Below are positions 1-12,800 of a DNA stretch of 64,000 nt, piece by piece. The stretch spans positions 84,053,740 through 84,117,739 of the forward strand of contig JAOWCC010000577.1 in NCBI GenBank assembly GCA_030867875.1. Reading direction: 5' to 3'. The stretch is from Actinernus sp. WN-2022. Taxonomy: Eukaryota; Cnidaria; Anthozoa; Actiniaria; Actinernidae. Positions within the stretch are counted from its first letter, which is position 1. Every line of letters begins with the position of its first letter. Both the position numbers and the translations under genes were made by a program. The notes beneath the pieces were generated by a model. That model searched no databases and was not told the DNA's origin. It was given only the letters and a program-made list of their open reading frames with translations.

Positions 1-238
1 TGCTTGTTTGAGGGAACTCCAAAAGCGCATGTACAGGGGTCACTTCCATTATTACACTGGCCCAAAGAGCTATTATCCCCCACGGCACACCTCCACCTGT
101 GAAAGAAGTAGCAGCCTTGACGAATGAGATGGAGCAGTTGATATTACAAGACAAGCAACAACTACGTGAGTTTCCCACGACATTTGGCAAGAGTGTGCGA
201 CAACACACTGTGAGGGATAAGAGCAAGGAGGAAACTGG

Positions 239-844
239 TTGTCTGCCGTATGCTATATCCTTTGGGCTACAACGAAGAGAGCCAGGATCAACAGTGGCAA
301 CCACCTCTTTCCTTGGGGGGGGGGGGGGGGGGCAACTTCAGGTGAAGCAAATGACAACCCACTGACCGCACAGCTACAATACGAAGTACTATTTTCCACT
401 CGTGATGTCGTCGCTGTGAAGCATGCCAGACGGAGGGAGCAGTTCAGCTTTTTTCTCGCCGTGGTGATGAAAGATCTGCTTGTAAAGAGTACGACGTCAA
501 CGGAGTTTGAGTTTGCGGAAGAAACAGCCGGTATTCTTTGGCTCGATAACAGCAATTCAGAGGATACTCTTGTCTTCCAAGAAGCGTATAGGGACAACAA
601 GAACTCTCCATACTCAATTGTTGATAAGGTTGACATCGATGTCGGCACTAATGACTCTGGTATTAGACTGTACGCGCTTGCGCAGAGCGAAGTTGACCGG
701 ATCGAACGGAAGTTAAAAGGAGGATCAGATAGTGACGTTGATAGTGATAACGATCCCACATCTGAAGAGGAAGATGACCGACCTCAGCGCGAATGTTACA
801 GTACCAGGACCGAACGAGCGGCAACACGACTGAGGCTTCGTTAG
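239..844 (+). CDS. Unidentified coding fragment with acidic C-terminus
   Basis: The reading frame encodes about 200 residues. The N-terminal part crosses an 18-G run at 315-332. The middle is of ordinary composition, and the C-terminus is a Ser/Asp/Glu-rich stretch ending in Arg-rich sequence. A second frame, open from position 12 to 365, precedes it and overlaps the G run, so one protein may have been split by a length change in that run; this is inference. I do not recognise the family. The 3' end lies in the first unit of a local triplication (about 700-1290). The gene may be a decayed transposon gene or the last exon of a host gene. No splice sites or start context could be fixed with confidence. 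Confidence 0.35.
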   Translation: MSAVCYILWATTKRARINSGNHLFPWGGGGGATSGEANDNPLTAQLQYEVLFSTRDVVAVKHARRREQFSFFLAVVMKDLLVKSTTSTEFEFAEETAGILWLDNSNSEDTLVFQEAYRDNKNSPYSIVDKVDIDVGTNDSGIRLYALAQSEVDRIERKLKGGSDSDVDSDNDPTSEEEDDRPQRECYSTRTERAATRLRLR

Positions 845-1290
845 TTAGCTATAGACTCATACCTGATCATGCGCGCTTCTGCAGACCGAAATCTACCGAA
901 TTTATCAGAATTGAACGGAAGATACAAGGAGGATCAAACAGTGACGCTGAGAACTTCTGAAGAGGACGACGACCGCCCTAAGGGCGCGAATGTTACATTA
1001 TTCGACATTATGATACAGTACCAGGTCCGGACGAGCAGCAACTATGGCATTAAGGCTTCATTAGTTAGCTAAGATTAATACATGCTTCCTCAAACCGAAG
1101 TCTACCGAGTGCAACGGAAGTTATAAGGAGGATCAAACAGTGACGTTGAGAACGATCCTAATTGTGAAGAGGACGACGACCGCCCTAAGGGCGCGAATGT
1201 TACATTGTGATACAGTACCAGGACCGGAGGATGGTCTACACAGAAAAGGCTTCGTTATTTAGCTATGGACTCATGCTTCCTCTTGATCCT
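700..1290 (+). repeat. Degenerate tandem triplication, about 200-bp unit
   Basis: Three successive copies share the anchor GGAGGATCA-A-AGTGACG at about 719, 928 and 1127. Each runs through GAGGA-GACGACCG, GCGAATGTTACA and a TTAGTTAGCTA-like end. Spacings are about 209 and 199 bp. Copy 1 is the coding 3' end of the upstream frame. Copies 2 and 3 have drifted and no longer keep the same frame. Confidence 0.75.
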
Positions 1291-4200
1291 CTTATGTTGG
1301 GATGGTAAGTAGTAGAGCTCGGGGCTAAGCATGGATCACTTACCGATCTTTTATCACATTCATTCCGCATCAACCGCCGTGTTTTCGTGTACAGTTTGTG
1401 CAACATGGTCGAAGCATGGTAACAATACTTGCGGAAATAATTCAAAACTCAATTCTAACGACAGACAGTATCATAATGAAAACGGACTATGATGTCTGCT
1501 TGAGTCAAACGCCGAAAAATGAGGACATGGCAAAATTGAGGTTCAATTCGCAATTTTTCATGTCGTGTTAAACATTTACTTTGTTGGTTGCGGACTGAGT
1601 ATCGAGACGAGTAAGTCGAGTAAGGCACTTTCGAAAATTAAAAAGAATAAGGAATATCCAAAAAAAAATTTAGTAGGGAATGGGAATATTTACTTCAGGA
1701 GAGCAGAGGAATACGGAATTTTTAGAATGAAAATATTCCGCTTCTACCCCCGAATAAAGGTTAGACGTGTCATTTTGGAAAAACGCTCTTGCAACGTCGG
1801 AATTATAGACACATAGACGTACTATATACCGTTTTAAAGGTCTTGAATTGAAGAAAGTATATATTTAATCCGTTTTGAACAAAGGTTAAAAGCGTAGATG
1901 TTGTATACATTTCTACGCGAAATGACTCCGTCCGCCAGAAGGAGTTTAGCCCTTCAGGCTTTGATTTTTTGAGAAACGGCTGTTTACTACGACTCTTGAA
2001 AAATTTAGGAAAATTGGACAAAACGCTAAAAGGCTGGACTTCAACAAAGTTCTGTTTTTGGCCGAAAAAAAGAGCCGAGAAACAGCCCGATAAAGGTTTT
2101 CGATTCATTTCACGGTTGACTAAGGTTCCCGCCTCCAAGGGTAATCTTATTAACAACAGATCGATTCATGTTGTGTTCGCAATTCAGTCTCGGCCGATTA
2201 CAAAATTCAGACGAGCCCCAGAACAGTGAAAGCTACTATACCGTTCACCGATGGTCGATAATTCTACAGAAACTAGTTAGCTATATTGTCGATTCCAGCT
2301 TAATTTCAAGAAGAAACACTGTTTTAGGAGTACAGTAAAATGGCACCATAGTAAGCAAACAAAACTTTGTTGCTTCATTCTTTGTGGACTTTCAGTCTTC
2401 GATGATTCTAACTTCTTGGAACTTGAGTATAATCCCTCCAGCCATTGTTTGTCCTATAAAGAACTTTACACCCGCTTCCAAATTTACTCACAAACTAAAC
2501 TATTACAAAGTAAATTGTGCTGTGTTTTTTCTTCTTCTTTTTTGAATACGGCACCAAGAAAGATCTAAATCTTTACGAACGAAAAGTAGCGCAGAAAATC
2601 ACAGGATAGCAAGAATGAAATAACATGCCCAGTGAATGACAGCAGCTGTCAATCATATTTCGCGCCTTTTTTAGCGGGAAATCAGAAAGTCTTATTTTCA
2701 AGGCTTGAAATACTTTTTTGAGTTTCATTTTTTTGTGATGCTAGGTTAGGGCTTTTAGATTTAGAATTTGGGGAAAAACGCAATTTCCATTTTTAACCTT
2801 TATCAAGACCTTAAGTGCTTGCTGATGACAGCCTTAACTCATGCAGGCATTGCTGGTTTCTGAAACTTTGTCAGGATTTAGTTTGTTTATCGTACTAGAG
2901 ATGTCAGAATGTTTGTGGTTTTGCGACGAAGATTAGTGATATTTTGAGGCAAATATTCGAGGTGAGTTGGGCAATTTGAGTGTGATTCGAGTGTGGACAA
3001 ACCAACAAACCAACTCATTGGGAGTGGTGAAGATTGTGAACGAGGGAAAAACACCTAAAACGGTGGCAGCACAATATTGTTACAAAAGAAACTGGTAAAC
3101 ACCCTAGAGGTCACTTATTGGGATGTACATGTACAGTAGGAGGCAGGGTTTTCAATAACATTTGAAGTAAGTGGCAAAAATTGAAGAGTAGGTGGCGAGC
3201 ATCGAGCGCCATTGGCGCAAATATCTATTTTTAGGTGAATTTTTCAATCAAAGTAGGCGACGATTTCATGTAAAATACCCGGCGAGATTCGCCGGCTGCC
3301 GGTTTCTATTGAAAAGACTGAGGAAGGTGGGTGGGGTAGGGGTTGCATATTATTGGAAAGAGGGTGCTAAATTTAATCATTACTGACAATAACCTTCAAG
3401 CATGGCTTCGCTTCATACGAACAATACTACTGGCCTAATTGAAATATCTTTTTACAAAGCTTTCGTTCCTGCGAACAAATTTTCTGTAAACGATTCCATT
3501 ATTTACACAAGTTTCTTTGCTGATCTTGGAACCAACGACAACCTCCAAATTTACGCACGCTTATGTCTTGTTAACCTTGGAAAAAAGGTTTTCTTCCATA
3601 ATTTGGATTGTATATGCTTTCCAAGCAGAGGACACATACGGATTCCTTAGATTTGGGTGATATATTTAAACGAGAGACATATTTTATTGGGGTTAATTAA
3701 TTCTGTCAACATCATATAAATTTCGCGCCAGTTTTATGTAAATTAAATTCGATTTCTTGCAAGCGGAACAAGTGGACTACTCGCGACGTTGCTCGCTGTC
3801 AATTTCTCGCTTCGCGAGGGCTCCAGTTTTTCTTCGCCGAGAACTAAGTAGTTTTCAAAGTAGTCGACTTGTGATAAGTCTAGACTCCTACCAAAATTTC
3901 GTTTATTGTGTTTTGCGTCAAAGGAAAGAAAGGAAAGAAAACAAAATCTGCAAATCTTCCTCCCAATCGCCGCTAGATACAGATGGCTCAGTTCCTGTAA
4001 TCTGTGACGTACGATACGGGGAATAAATTAGTTTTGTCATGTTGTTCTCTGCTTTGAATTGTTGCGCACTATTGTGCGTTCGTTGTATTGAAGGTACTGT
4101 TGTAGTCATTTTTCCTTGGTATGCATGATGTACGATACGGGAAAATAGCACTGAATTGAGCGCCACACAAACTAGCTTTATCAGCAGAGAATCAGCTATT

Positions 4201-4529
4201 TTTCGAGATTCATAACTTCCTCTTTTTATACGCGTGCACCACAAAGAAATATAATAGCACAACCTATTTCTCTTGAATACAATTGTGTATAGTTGTCGGA
4301 TTGATTTAGGCTTCACTTCTCCTTTAAGGTTGAAATCTGCGAAATTTGAAAGTCATTACCGACTTTTTTTCTGAATATATTCGGAAAAGCTTCGTTGAGA
4401 TAACGACGTGAGCGTAAAACCCACTATACTACCCCACTGATGTGCAAATGTCTCAGCGTCTCGATTCTAAGAAGGGAGATATCGTCGTACTTTCTATTTT
4501 CTCTGGCAACCAGAAGTATAATTATTACT
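1291..4529. other. AT-rich sequence with no supported gene
   Basis: Only short open frames without recognisable domains or coding-like composition are present on either strand. No clear tandem array, long inverted repeat or RNA gene was seen. A short GC-rich palindrome (CGGCGAGATTCGCCGG) lies near 3280. I see nothing else to annotate. Confidence 0.5.
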
Positions 4530-4660
4530 CGGGCCAGGTCTTTTTTGTGTGTGTCGCGAGCTTACTCGCCACGTGACATGGTCAACCAAACAGATTCGAT
4601 ATCGCTCGGGATTCTGCGGGTCACTTAATTTATTTACATAGCTTAACACAGTGATAACAA
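4530..4660 (+). repeat. Dispersed repeat, copy 1 (second copy near 47.15-47.35 kb)
   Basis: The segment shares CACGTGACA-GGTCAACCAA and CAGATTCGATATCGCT-GGGA followed by TGCGGGTCACTTAATTTATTTACAT with 47148-47350 in the same orientation. The second copy carries an extra internal stretch of about 70 bp. No coding potential or terminal structure is visible, so the class is unknown. Confidence 0.7.
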
Positions 4661-4989
4661 GATGTTGGAGACCCGGGAGCCGTGAACCCAGGAGCCGTGA
4701 GTCTGTCGTGGAGTCCCATCTCTCCAATGTAAAGAGCTCGATGTTTTATTTAACTTCATTCATGGGAAAGCCTTCCAACAAGCTCAGGACATTTCAACTG
4801 CATGGAGCACTTGTCGGAACCGAAGACCGTTTTTTTACCCAGAGATTTTAATATTCGAAACGACGAACACCGCATGAGTGACCAAAACTGCTGAAACCAA
4901 AGTTTTCTTCGATTGAAATGGCAGTTCTTCCAATTTTTCTCATCACAATTTGAAAAGCTCATAGCAAGTTGTTCATGGTTTATTTTATG

Positions 4990-5195
4990 TCGTTTTGGGA
5001 CTGATTAGCAAGGGCAGCAGTCCCCATCTCATTGGTGTTCAAGGCGGATTAGGAATAGGGGAACTGATTAGCAAGGGCAACAGTTCTCCTATTTTTGCTC
5101 ATCACAATTTCAAAGTTTGTTTTACGAAATTTATAGAGTTAGCAGGGGCAACTGCATTTTCCCATAGTCCTTCGAAGCAGTTAGCAAGAGCAACT
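4990..5195 (+). repeat. Short degenerate repeat, TTAGCAAGGGCAAC motif
   Basis: The motif TTAGCAAGGGCA(A/G)C recurs at about 5007, 5068, 5140 and 5180 with spacers of different length and decreasing similarity. It looks like a decayed minisatellite or hairpin repeat. No function is suggested. Confidence 0.45.
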
Positions 5196-5559
5196 ATTCA
5201 TAAGACTAATAATTGTTGTTGCTGTTTGGAATTTTGCGACAGTTATATGCATTAAATTTAACTGATTATGGCACATGCCTTAATATGCTATCCGTTACGT
5301 GCTGCGTTTGCCTGGGTTGGGACAGCATCATTTCTTGCATAATGATGCTTTTGGCGTTTTCAGTGCCCTCACCTTTACTGGGCCACATTATGTAATCAAT
5401 AATTCTTAAGTGAAATCTGATATCAATCAGATTAATAAAATCAGATATGAGCCTGTGCTCATAGCCATATTAGTCAAACGAGGTGCAATACATGTTCATT
5501 GCCCAGTAAACAGAGCGAGGCAAATCAGCACATGAGGGAGCTATATAGTGGGTAAAGAA

Positions 5560-7790
5560 GGGAAGACATTCATTATTCATTACGCCCTATTATTGTCAGT
5601 CATTATTCATTGCGCCTTATTATTGTTATTCATTATTCATTGCGCCCTATTATTATTGTCATTCATTATTCATTGCGCCCTATTATTATCATTCATCATC
5701 CATTGCGCCCTATTATTATCATTCATTATCCATTGCGCCCTATTATTGTCATTCATTATTCATTGCGCCCTATTATTGTCATTCATTATTCATTGCGCCC
5801 TATTATTATCATTCATCATCCATTGCGCCCTATTATTATCATTCATTATCCATTGCGCCCTATTATTATCATTCATAATTCATTGCGCCCTATTATTATC
5901 ATTCATTATTCATTGCGGCCTATTATTATCATTCATTATTCATTGCGCCCTATTATTATCATTCATAATTCATTGCGCCCTATTATTATCATTCATTATT
6001 CATTGCGGCCTATTATTATCATTCATTATTCATTGCGCCCTATTATTATCATTCATTATTCATTGCATCCTATTATTATCATTCAGTATCCATTGCGCCC
6101 TATTATTATCATTCATTATTCATTGCGCCCTATTATTATCATTCATTATTCATTGCGCCCTATTATTATCATTCATTATTCATTGCGCCCTATTATTATC
6201 ATTCATTATTCATTGCGCCCTATTATTATCATTCATTACTCATTCCTCACTATTATTAGCATTCATTATTTAATGTCCTCCTGTTACTTATTCATTATTC
6301 ATTGCGCCCTATTATTATCATTCATTATTCATTGCCTCCTATTATTATCATTTATTATTCATTGCGCCCTATTATTATCATTCATTATTCATTGCGCCCT
6401 ATTATTAGCATTCATTATTCATTGCACCCTATTATTATCATGCATTACTCATTCCTCATTATTATTAGCATTCATTATTTAATGTCCTCCTGTTATTTAT
6501 TCATTATTTATTGCGCCCTATTATTATCATTCATTATTCATTGCGGCCTATTATTATCATTCATTATTCATTGCGGCCTATTATTATCATTCATTATTCA
6601 TTGCGCCCTATTATTATCATTCATAATTCATTGCGCCCTGTTATTATCATTCATTATTCATTGCGGCCTATTATTATCATTCATTATTCATTGCGCCCTA
6701 TTATTATCATTCATTATTCATTGCATTCTATTATTATCATTCAGTATCCATTGCGCCCTATTATTATCATTCATTATTCATTGCGCCCTATTATTATCAT
6801 TCATTATTCATTGCGCCCTATTATTATCATTCATTATTCATTGCGCCCTATTATTATCATTCATTATTCATTGCGCCCTATTATTATCATTCATTACTCA
6901 TTCCTCACTATTATTAGCATTCATTATTTAATGTCCTCCTGTTACTTATTCATTATTCATTGCGCCCTATTATTATCATTCATTATTCATTGCCTCCTAT
7001 TATTATCATTTATTATTCATTGCGCCCTATTATTATCATTCATTATTCATTGCGCCCTATTATTAGCATTCATTATTCATTGCACCCTATTATTATCATG
7101 CATTACTCATTCCTCATTATTATTAGCATTCATTATTTAATGTCCTCCTGTTACTTATTCATTATTTATTGCGCCCTATTATTATCATTCATTATTCATT
7201 GGGCCCTATTATTATCATTTATTGTTCATTGCGCCCTATTATTATCATTCATTATTCATTGCGCCCTATTATTAGCATTCGTTATTCATTGCGCCCTATT
7301 ATTATCATTCATTATTCATTGCGTCCTATCGTTATCATTTATTATTCACTGCGCCCTATTATTATCATTCATTATTCATTGCGCCCTATTATTATCATTC
7401 ATTTTTCATTGTGCCCTTTTATTATCATTCGTTATTCATTGCGCCCTATTATTATATTCCTTATTCATTACACCCTATTATTGTTATTCATTATTCATTG
7501 CGCCCTATTATTATCATTCATTATTCATTGCGCCCTATTATTATCATTCATTATTCATTGCGCCCTATTATTATCATTCATTATTCAATGCGCCCTATTA
7601 TTATCATTCATTATCCATTGCACCCTATTATTATCATTCATTATTCATTGCGTCCTATCGTTATCATTTATTATTCACTGCGCCCTATTATTATCATTCA
7701 TTATTCATTGCGCCCTATTATTATCATTCATTATTAATTGTGCCCTATTATTATCATTCATTATTCATGGTAGAATTCAACTGATAAACA
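5560..7790 (+). repeat. 30-bp minisatellite with higher-order structure
   Basis: About 74 head-to-tail copies of a 30-bp unit (CATTGCGCCC-TATTATTATC-ATTCATTATT). The array is arranged in a larger pattern: variant blocks containing CATTCCTCA-TATTATTAGC and TTTAATGTCCTCCTGTTA recur, and the block at 6241 is repeated at 6899, a shift of 658 bp (22 units minus 2 bp). Because 30 is divisible by three and the unit has no forward stop, all three forward frames stay open for hundreds of codons. These frames should not be called as genes. Confidence 0.95.
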
Positions 7791-8029
7791 TCAATATCTC
7801 CTGAGGAAGGGAAGAGGAAGGAAGACCTGAGGAAGGGAGACGTGATGTGATACATGTTTGGAAAACTTCATCCCAACGACCTTCCAAGTGCATATTTAAT
7901 AGCGATAATGGCAGATAATTGCTAGATAGTTAACAGCAGGATTGCATTCTATCTCTTCCGTATAACATAATATATATTTTGAGACAGACATTCGCACAAT
8001 CGCTCCTTCGTATCAGGAAATGTCCTACA

Positions 8030-8115
8030 TGCGCCATATTAATATCATTCATTATTCATTGCGCCCTATTATTATCATTCATTATTAATTCCTCAATATT
8101 ATTATCATTCATTAT
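8030..8115 (+). repeat. Outlying fragment of the 30-bp minisatellite
   Basis: About two to three degenerate units containing CATTGCGCCCTATTATTATC lie about 240 bp beyond the main array. They are separated from it by non-repetitive sequence, as expected of an older edge of the array. Confidence 0.8.
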
Positions 8116-8199
8116 TATTATTATCCTCGCATTAAATTATTCATTCCTAACTATTTGCTCCATCACCTAATTAATATTCATCACCGCCATTTTGAATAG

Positions 8200-10275
8200 G
8201 TAATGATTCCACAGCCTTCTACCGTCGCTTAGGGGTCCGATACCGCATATAATACTACTGCAGTTTTTTGATACGGTGTGAAAAAGCATGTGAATTAACT
8301 TTTGAAGCTGTTTTTTGATAGGGGATCGAGCATGGCCAGAACAATCGAATGGACATTTTAAGGAGTTTTAAGGAGTAGTATGACGAAAGACCTCAACAGC
8401 TTGAATTATAACTTCGTTTGCAATACTTATCGAGCGTTCCTATCCTCACTTTCGATTCCTTTTGAAAGATCGAATATTGCTTCGTGATTTTACCCTAATT
8501 CCAACACTTTGTGTACTTCAATCGGCTCGGTTTTGCAAATCCAGTTTGTGTAAAAATGAAGGTTCAAAGGACTTGCCAGTAGAGTCTCATAACTAGCCAC
8601 AGATTGGGTAAAACTATAGCATTTCCTCCCCCTTCGCTGCTTCAACGGGTCGGCCATCTTGTAAAATTATCTAGCAGGCGTTCCTTGTTGTTTATTTTTG
8701 AATTGGGACTAGTACCGAGGGAGAAGTGATGGTTTATGGGAGTCCGCGGCAACTTTGAATTTTTCTCCCGTCTCGCTTAAGCTCGAGTCGCCATTTTTGA
8801 TTAATTCAGAAAATTGTATCACGTGTCCGTGTGAACCAATCAGCTACGTAATAAAATCATGAGAATGAATGGCACAGCAATAATTAGAATATTAAACCCT
8901 GCCTATTTTCATTCGACTTTTCTGGACATGAGAAAGTGAGCCAGAAATTTCTGAAGCAATGCTCACTTTTATATAATCGATGTGTATAAGAGTTGAAGAT
9001 TATCATGTTTTGTTAAAAAGAATGGTATAATTTTCTTAGTAGTTTGTCAAATGTTTGCTTCCTTCATTCGGCAAAATCCATTGTCAGGAAATGAGTGAAT
9101 TGGCCTTGACATAAATCAGTTAAGGTTTTGGCAAATTGTTATCACTTTTCCTTGATGTTTGACAAAATGCTTGAGTTCAGAAAATCCCACCCAACTTTAG
9201 AACGTGTTCAGTATTTTGTTTTTCCTCTTTATTCTGTCTAGTAATTTTCTGTACCAATGCATGTAATATGTATATAAATATGTCAATTAAACGAGATGCC
9301 CTCCCTGTATAACTGTATCGTTATCGACTAAGTATTTTAGTTACAACTTCTTTTGTATTCGTTTCTCTGCCGAGTGATCAGTTTGAATACAAATCAGTTT
9401 CTTTTGTTGCAGCTCATAGTCCGTTGATTTTTATGTCATGCGCTTGAAAAGCTATTGTGCACGCAACAACTGTTCTTTGAACCTTCGGCCCATTTGGATG
9501 CTTTTAGTAAAATGCTGTAAAACTACAATGTACATCGTACCATCTGAGTCCCAGTATTTTATTCTTTTGCGCCTTCCCTCGATTAAGCGCCCCCTTTGAA
9601 TACAAAATTTAAAAATAAGCGCCACGGTCGCTTATTCGAGGAAATGAGGCATACGTCATTTATATGAGGAAACTGCATGTTTTCCAAAGTGGCAAATAAA
9701 GACAAAAAGCCAAATCTCTTGGGTAATCATTGGAAAGTATGGTGAATAATATATACAGAGGTTTACTCCAAGTCTTGGCAAGCCTATGGGTGGAGCTCCA
9801 ATTGTATATGATCTAGTCGGTATTGTTCTCCTCCTCTTTGTATACATTTATATATATTAGTAAATTTTATAATAATATTATCATAGTTTCACTTTTCCAT
9901 ACTGTTTATAAACCCATATATTCTTCTTTTCTGTTAAGCCACATGTGAACAGTAGCCACTAGATACAAAAATGTAGTAACTGAACTCTGGTATATTTCAA
10001 ATTGAGGCGCTGTGAGCCTCCTTCAATTTATTCAATATATAATGGCATCAACTACTGTTTTTGTTATTGCGCGGGGGGAGGGAGTTAAGAGAAAAAAATA
10101 CCAGAATGAGCGAAGTAGAGATAAATAAAGTCATTTCTGGGCAAAAAGGAAAAAAGAAGACAATATCTCGATAGTGGTCGTATCGACGACTTTGCGAAGT
10201 GTCGTTTTCACGTGACATCTTGGTTGATGTTAACAAAACATCTTCACCATATTGGTCGAATGTTACCAAAACATC
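8200..10275. other. AT-rich sequence with no supported gene
   Basis: No frame with a recognisable domain. A stretch near 9580-9640 (GCGCC-rich flanks around an AT core, in partial inverted arrangement) looks like a dispersed repeat, but no second copy was found here. Nothing else stands out. Confidence 0.45.
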
Positions 10276-10279
10276 GTCG

Positions 10280-10470
10280 TCGTATGGCTTGGTATATAAC
10301 GTGTTACAAGATACAATGATACGGAGATACCAAGATACCAAGATACAGTGATACGGTTATACGGTTATACCGTGATACGGTTATACGGTTATACCGTGAT
10401 ACGGTGATACGGTGATACAGTGATATGGTGATACAGTGATACGGTGATACGGTGATCTCAAATTTCCTTC
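10280..10470 (+). repeat. 10-bp minisatellite (GATACGGTGA-like), left inverted arm
   Basis: About 13 copies of GATAC(G/A)GTGA or GGTTATACGG follow a unique lead-in, GGCTTGGTATATAACGTGTT. The array and its lead-in are the reverse complement of 12625-12800, including the far boundary (CTCAAATTTCCTT). The two arms enclose about 2.2 kb. Confidence 0.85.
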
Positions 10471-10739
10471 AAAATTAAAAAAAAACAAAAACATAAATGT
10501 AGTTTTGGCTAGCCTGAATTTCAGCCGTCTCCGAACTGTTTTTAACCGGAAGTAAAAGGTTAAGTTTGATTGACAGCAGATCAATTAACACATGACATGT
10601 GCTCACTCGCTCGTAACGAAAGTGTGGGGAAAGCTAGCATAAATTCATTTCATGTTTATTTTCCACCCACGATGCCATAATTCCGATCCATGGGTTGGTA
10701 GCCTTATGTCTTCCAAAAAGCAAGCAGGGGTAAATGGCC

Positions 10740-11070
10740 AGCAGGGCTAAATTACAGAATACAGGGCCATTTATCTATATGTCCTGGAGAGCCACTGGCT
10801 CGGTGGCTCGGCAGTGACTTCCGAGACACCGAGCCACTGAATATATACACATCACTTCATTGCATATTCATAAGTGAACGCGACTACCGAGCCACCAAAA
10901 TATAGACCTCAAGATACATTGAATATTCATATGGAGATGCTTCGTTCTTTAAAGAGGCAGATACAAGGCATATAATTCATAAGTGAATGCGACTTCCGAG
11001 CCACCGGTGGATGGATTAAGATCATCGACTACCGAGCCACCGAGCCAATGAGAAATATACATATGCCTTT
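10740..11070 (+). repeat. Cluster of CGAGCCACC repeats
   Basis: The motif ACCGAGCCACC (also as its complement GGCTCGGTGGCTCGG) occurs at least six times, embedded in related segments of the form CATAAGTGAA-GCGACT-CCGAGCCACC. Some copies pair with each other as inverted repeats. It appears to be a degenerate minisatellite or foldback fragment. Confidence 0.6.
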
Positions 11071-11388
11071 ACCCTTAGCTTGGAAAGAAGCAAAACAAGG
11101 CTAAACAATGCATACGACTACGAGCCTCGCAAAATCCGACAAGTTCAGACAGAGTGCCGAGTGGTCCACATCTGAACATAAAGTAGAATTGATAGGAACC
11201 ATCCGAGACAAGATTTGTTTCTAAGAAAGATTAGATGGAAACATATTGAAACTCTGAATCGCTTGAAACCAACACCACGATCTCGCTATTTGCCGTGCTG
11301 TTTCAGGAGCTTTCAGACTCCTGCAAATTGCTGTCACTGGCATTTAAGACCTTTGATTTAGAACTGTGGCCTTCCTTTGTCATTTATA

Positions 11389-11652
11389 GGAGGGTCTGAA
11401 TGGGGTTAACTGACTACTGACAAACGGCCTTAAATATAACTGACAACTGACAAATGACGATTTTTTTTACTGACAACTGACAACCGAAAAATAACTGACA
11501 ACTGACAAATTTGGTTTTTGTGGGTCAAACATTGTACATTTTCTCTAGTAATGATTAACTAGGGCTAACTGACAACTGACAAAAGGCCAAAATTTTAACT
11601 GACAACTGACATGTAGACCCCCCCCCCCCCCCCCCCCCCATTCAGACCCTCT
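11389..11652. mobile_element. 264-bp MITE with TIRs and TATA target duplication
   Basis: The left end GGAGGGTCTGAATGGGG is the reverse complement of the right end CCCCATTCAGACCCTCT with one mismatch. Both ends are flanked by TATA (11385-11388 and 11653-11656). The interior is a minisatellite of about 10 bp (ACTGACAACTGACAA) ending in a C run of about 24. No coding capacity. The superfamily is not certain. Confidence 0.75.
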
Positions 11653-12624
11653 TATAGGTGTTCGCTTTGGCCTTGTCCCTCAAGGACTTTTCGTCTTTTC
11701 CATTTTCCAAGTCATATAAGAAAATTAGAACCGCCTATAAAATATTCTCGATGTGGCGCGTAGCTCTGATCGGAAATCAACGTTGTCGGGAAATCTTGTG
11801 CTATTTTCTACGCTTTCGATTTTCAACCAAAATAGAGTTTTTAAAAAGCTCTAACTCAAGAAGAATTTATTCGATTTGTCTACTTTTTTTTTATGTCAAT
11901 TGATATCTATGCTACCAAACGTATTGGGGAATTGGGAAATTCTAAAAGGAGAGCTCTTGACGGTGTTTCCCGCATATCTACTCGGATTATGTTTTCGCCT
12001 TTTCACCGAAAGCATGATAACTTTTGAACTAAATCGAATTTTGATATTCCCCTACATGTGTTTTTAATACGATTCCTCCGAAATGCGACAAAGCAACCTT
12101 AAGATATTTTTGGAGTTGGAGCCTCTGAAAGCCACTAGGCGGAGAAACGGGATCGCGAGAAACGAGCAAGCCGAATTTGCACAGAAAAATTATTGAGCGA
12201 GGCAATATCACACAGAAAAAAAATCAAGCAAAGGTGAAACTTTAAAAAAATCTGATGCCAGAAAAAACATTCTTGCAGCAACTGAGAAGTCGTAAACAAA
12301 ATTCGAGCAAAACTCCCCTCCCCCCTCCATCAATTTTCAAATGGTCCTTCCCTAAATCTAGTTGTCAATGAGAATAGAGCTTTCAGCGTTAATTTTGTAT
12401 TTGTGTTGCAAAAACGTTTATTCGACAAGGGCAATAAAGTGGTTCAATGTTAAATGCGTAACGTTCAAAATTTAAAATTAAATAACAAAATAGTCAGACA
12501 AAGCAGTCATGCTGAAAGATAATACCGTTAAATTAGCGTCACGCCAGGGCTGCAAGAGCTCAAGTGACCCATATAACAGTCCGTTTCATACTGAAACATG
12601 TATTTAGCGGGGTCGTTTCGCGTC

Positions 12625-12800
12625 CGCTTATAAAAAAGGAAATTTGAGATGTTCGTATCACTGTATCACCGTATCACTGTATCACCGTATCACCGTATCA
12701 CAGTATCACAGTATCACAGTATCACCGTATCACTGTATCACCGTATCGCTGTATCTTCGTATCTCCGTATCATTGTATCTTGTAACACGTTATATACCAA
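12625..12800 (-). repeat. 10-bp minisatellite, right inverted arm
   Basis: GTATCACCGT/GTATCACTGT units followed by TTGTAACACGTTATATACCA, the reverse complement of 10280-10470 across the array and both of its boundaries. Unit number differs slightly between arms. It either forms the ends of a large foldback element or is an inverted duplication. Confidence 0.85.

Noticed and set aside
5560..7790. CRISPR-like regular repeats
   Set aside because: Units are contiguous with no unique spacers, and the genome is eukaryotic; it is a minisatellite.
5548..7804. Long forward ORFs of 200-290 codons with membrane-like repeats (IIHCALLLSF)
   Set aside because: They exist in all three forward frames because the 30-bp satellite unit lacks stops and is divisible by three. 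There is no start context, non-repetitive part or codon bias.
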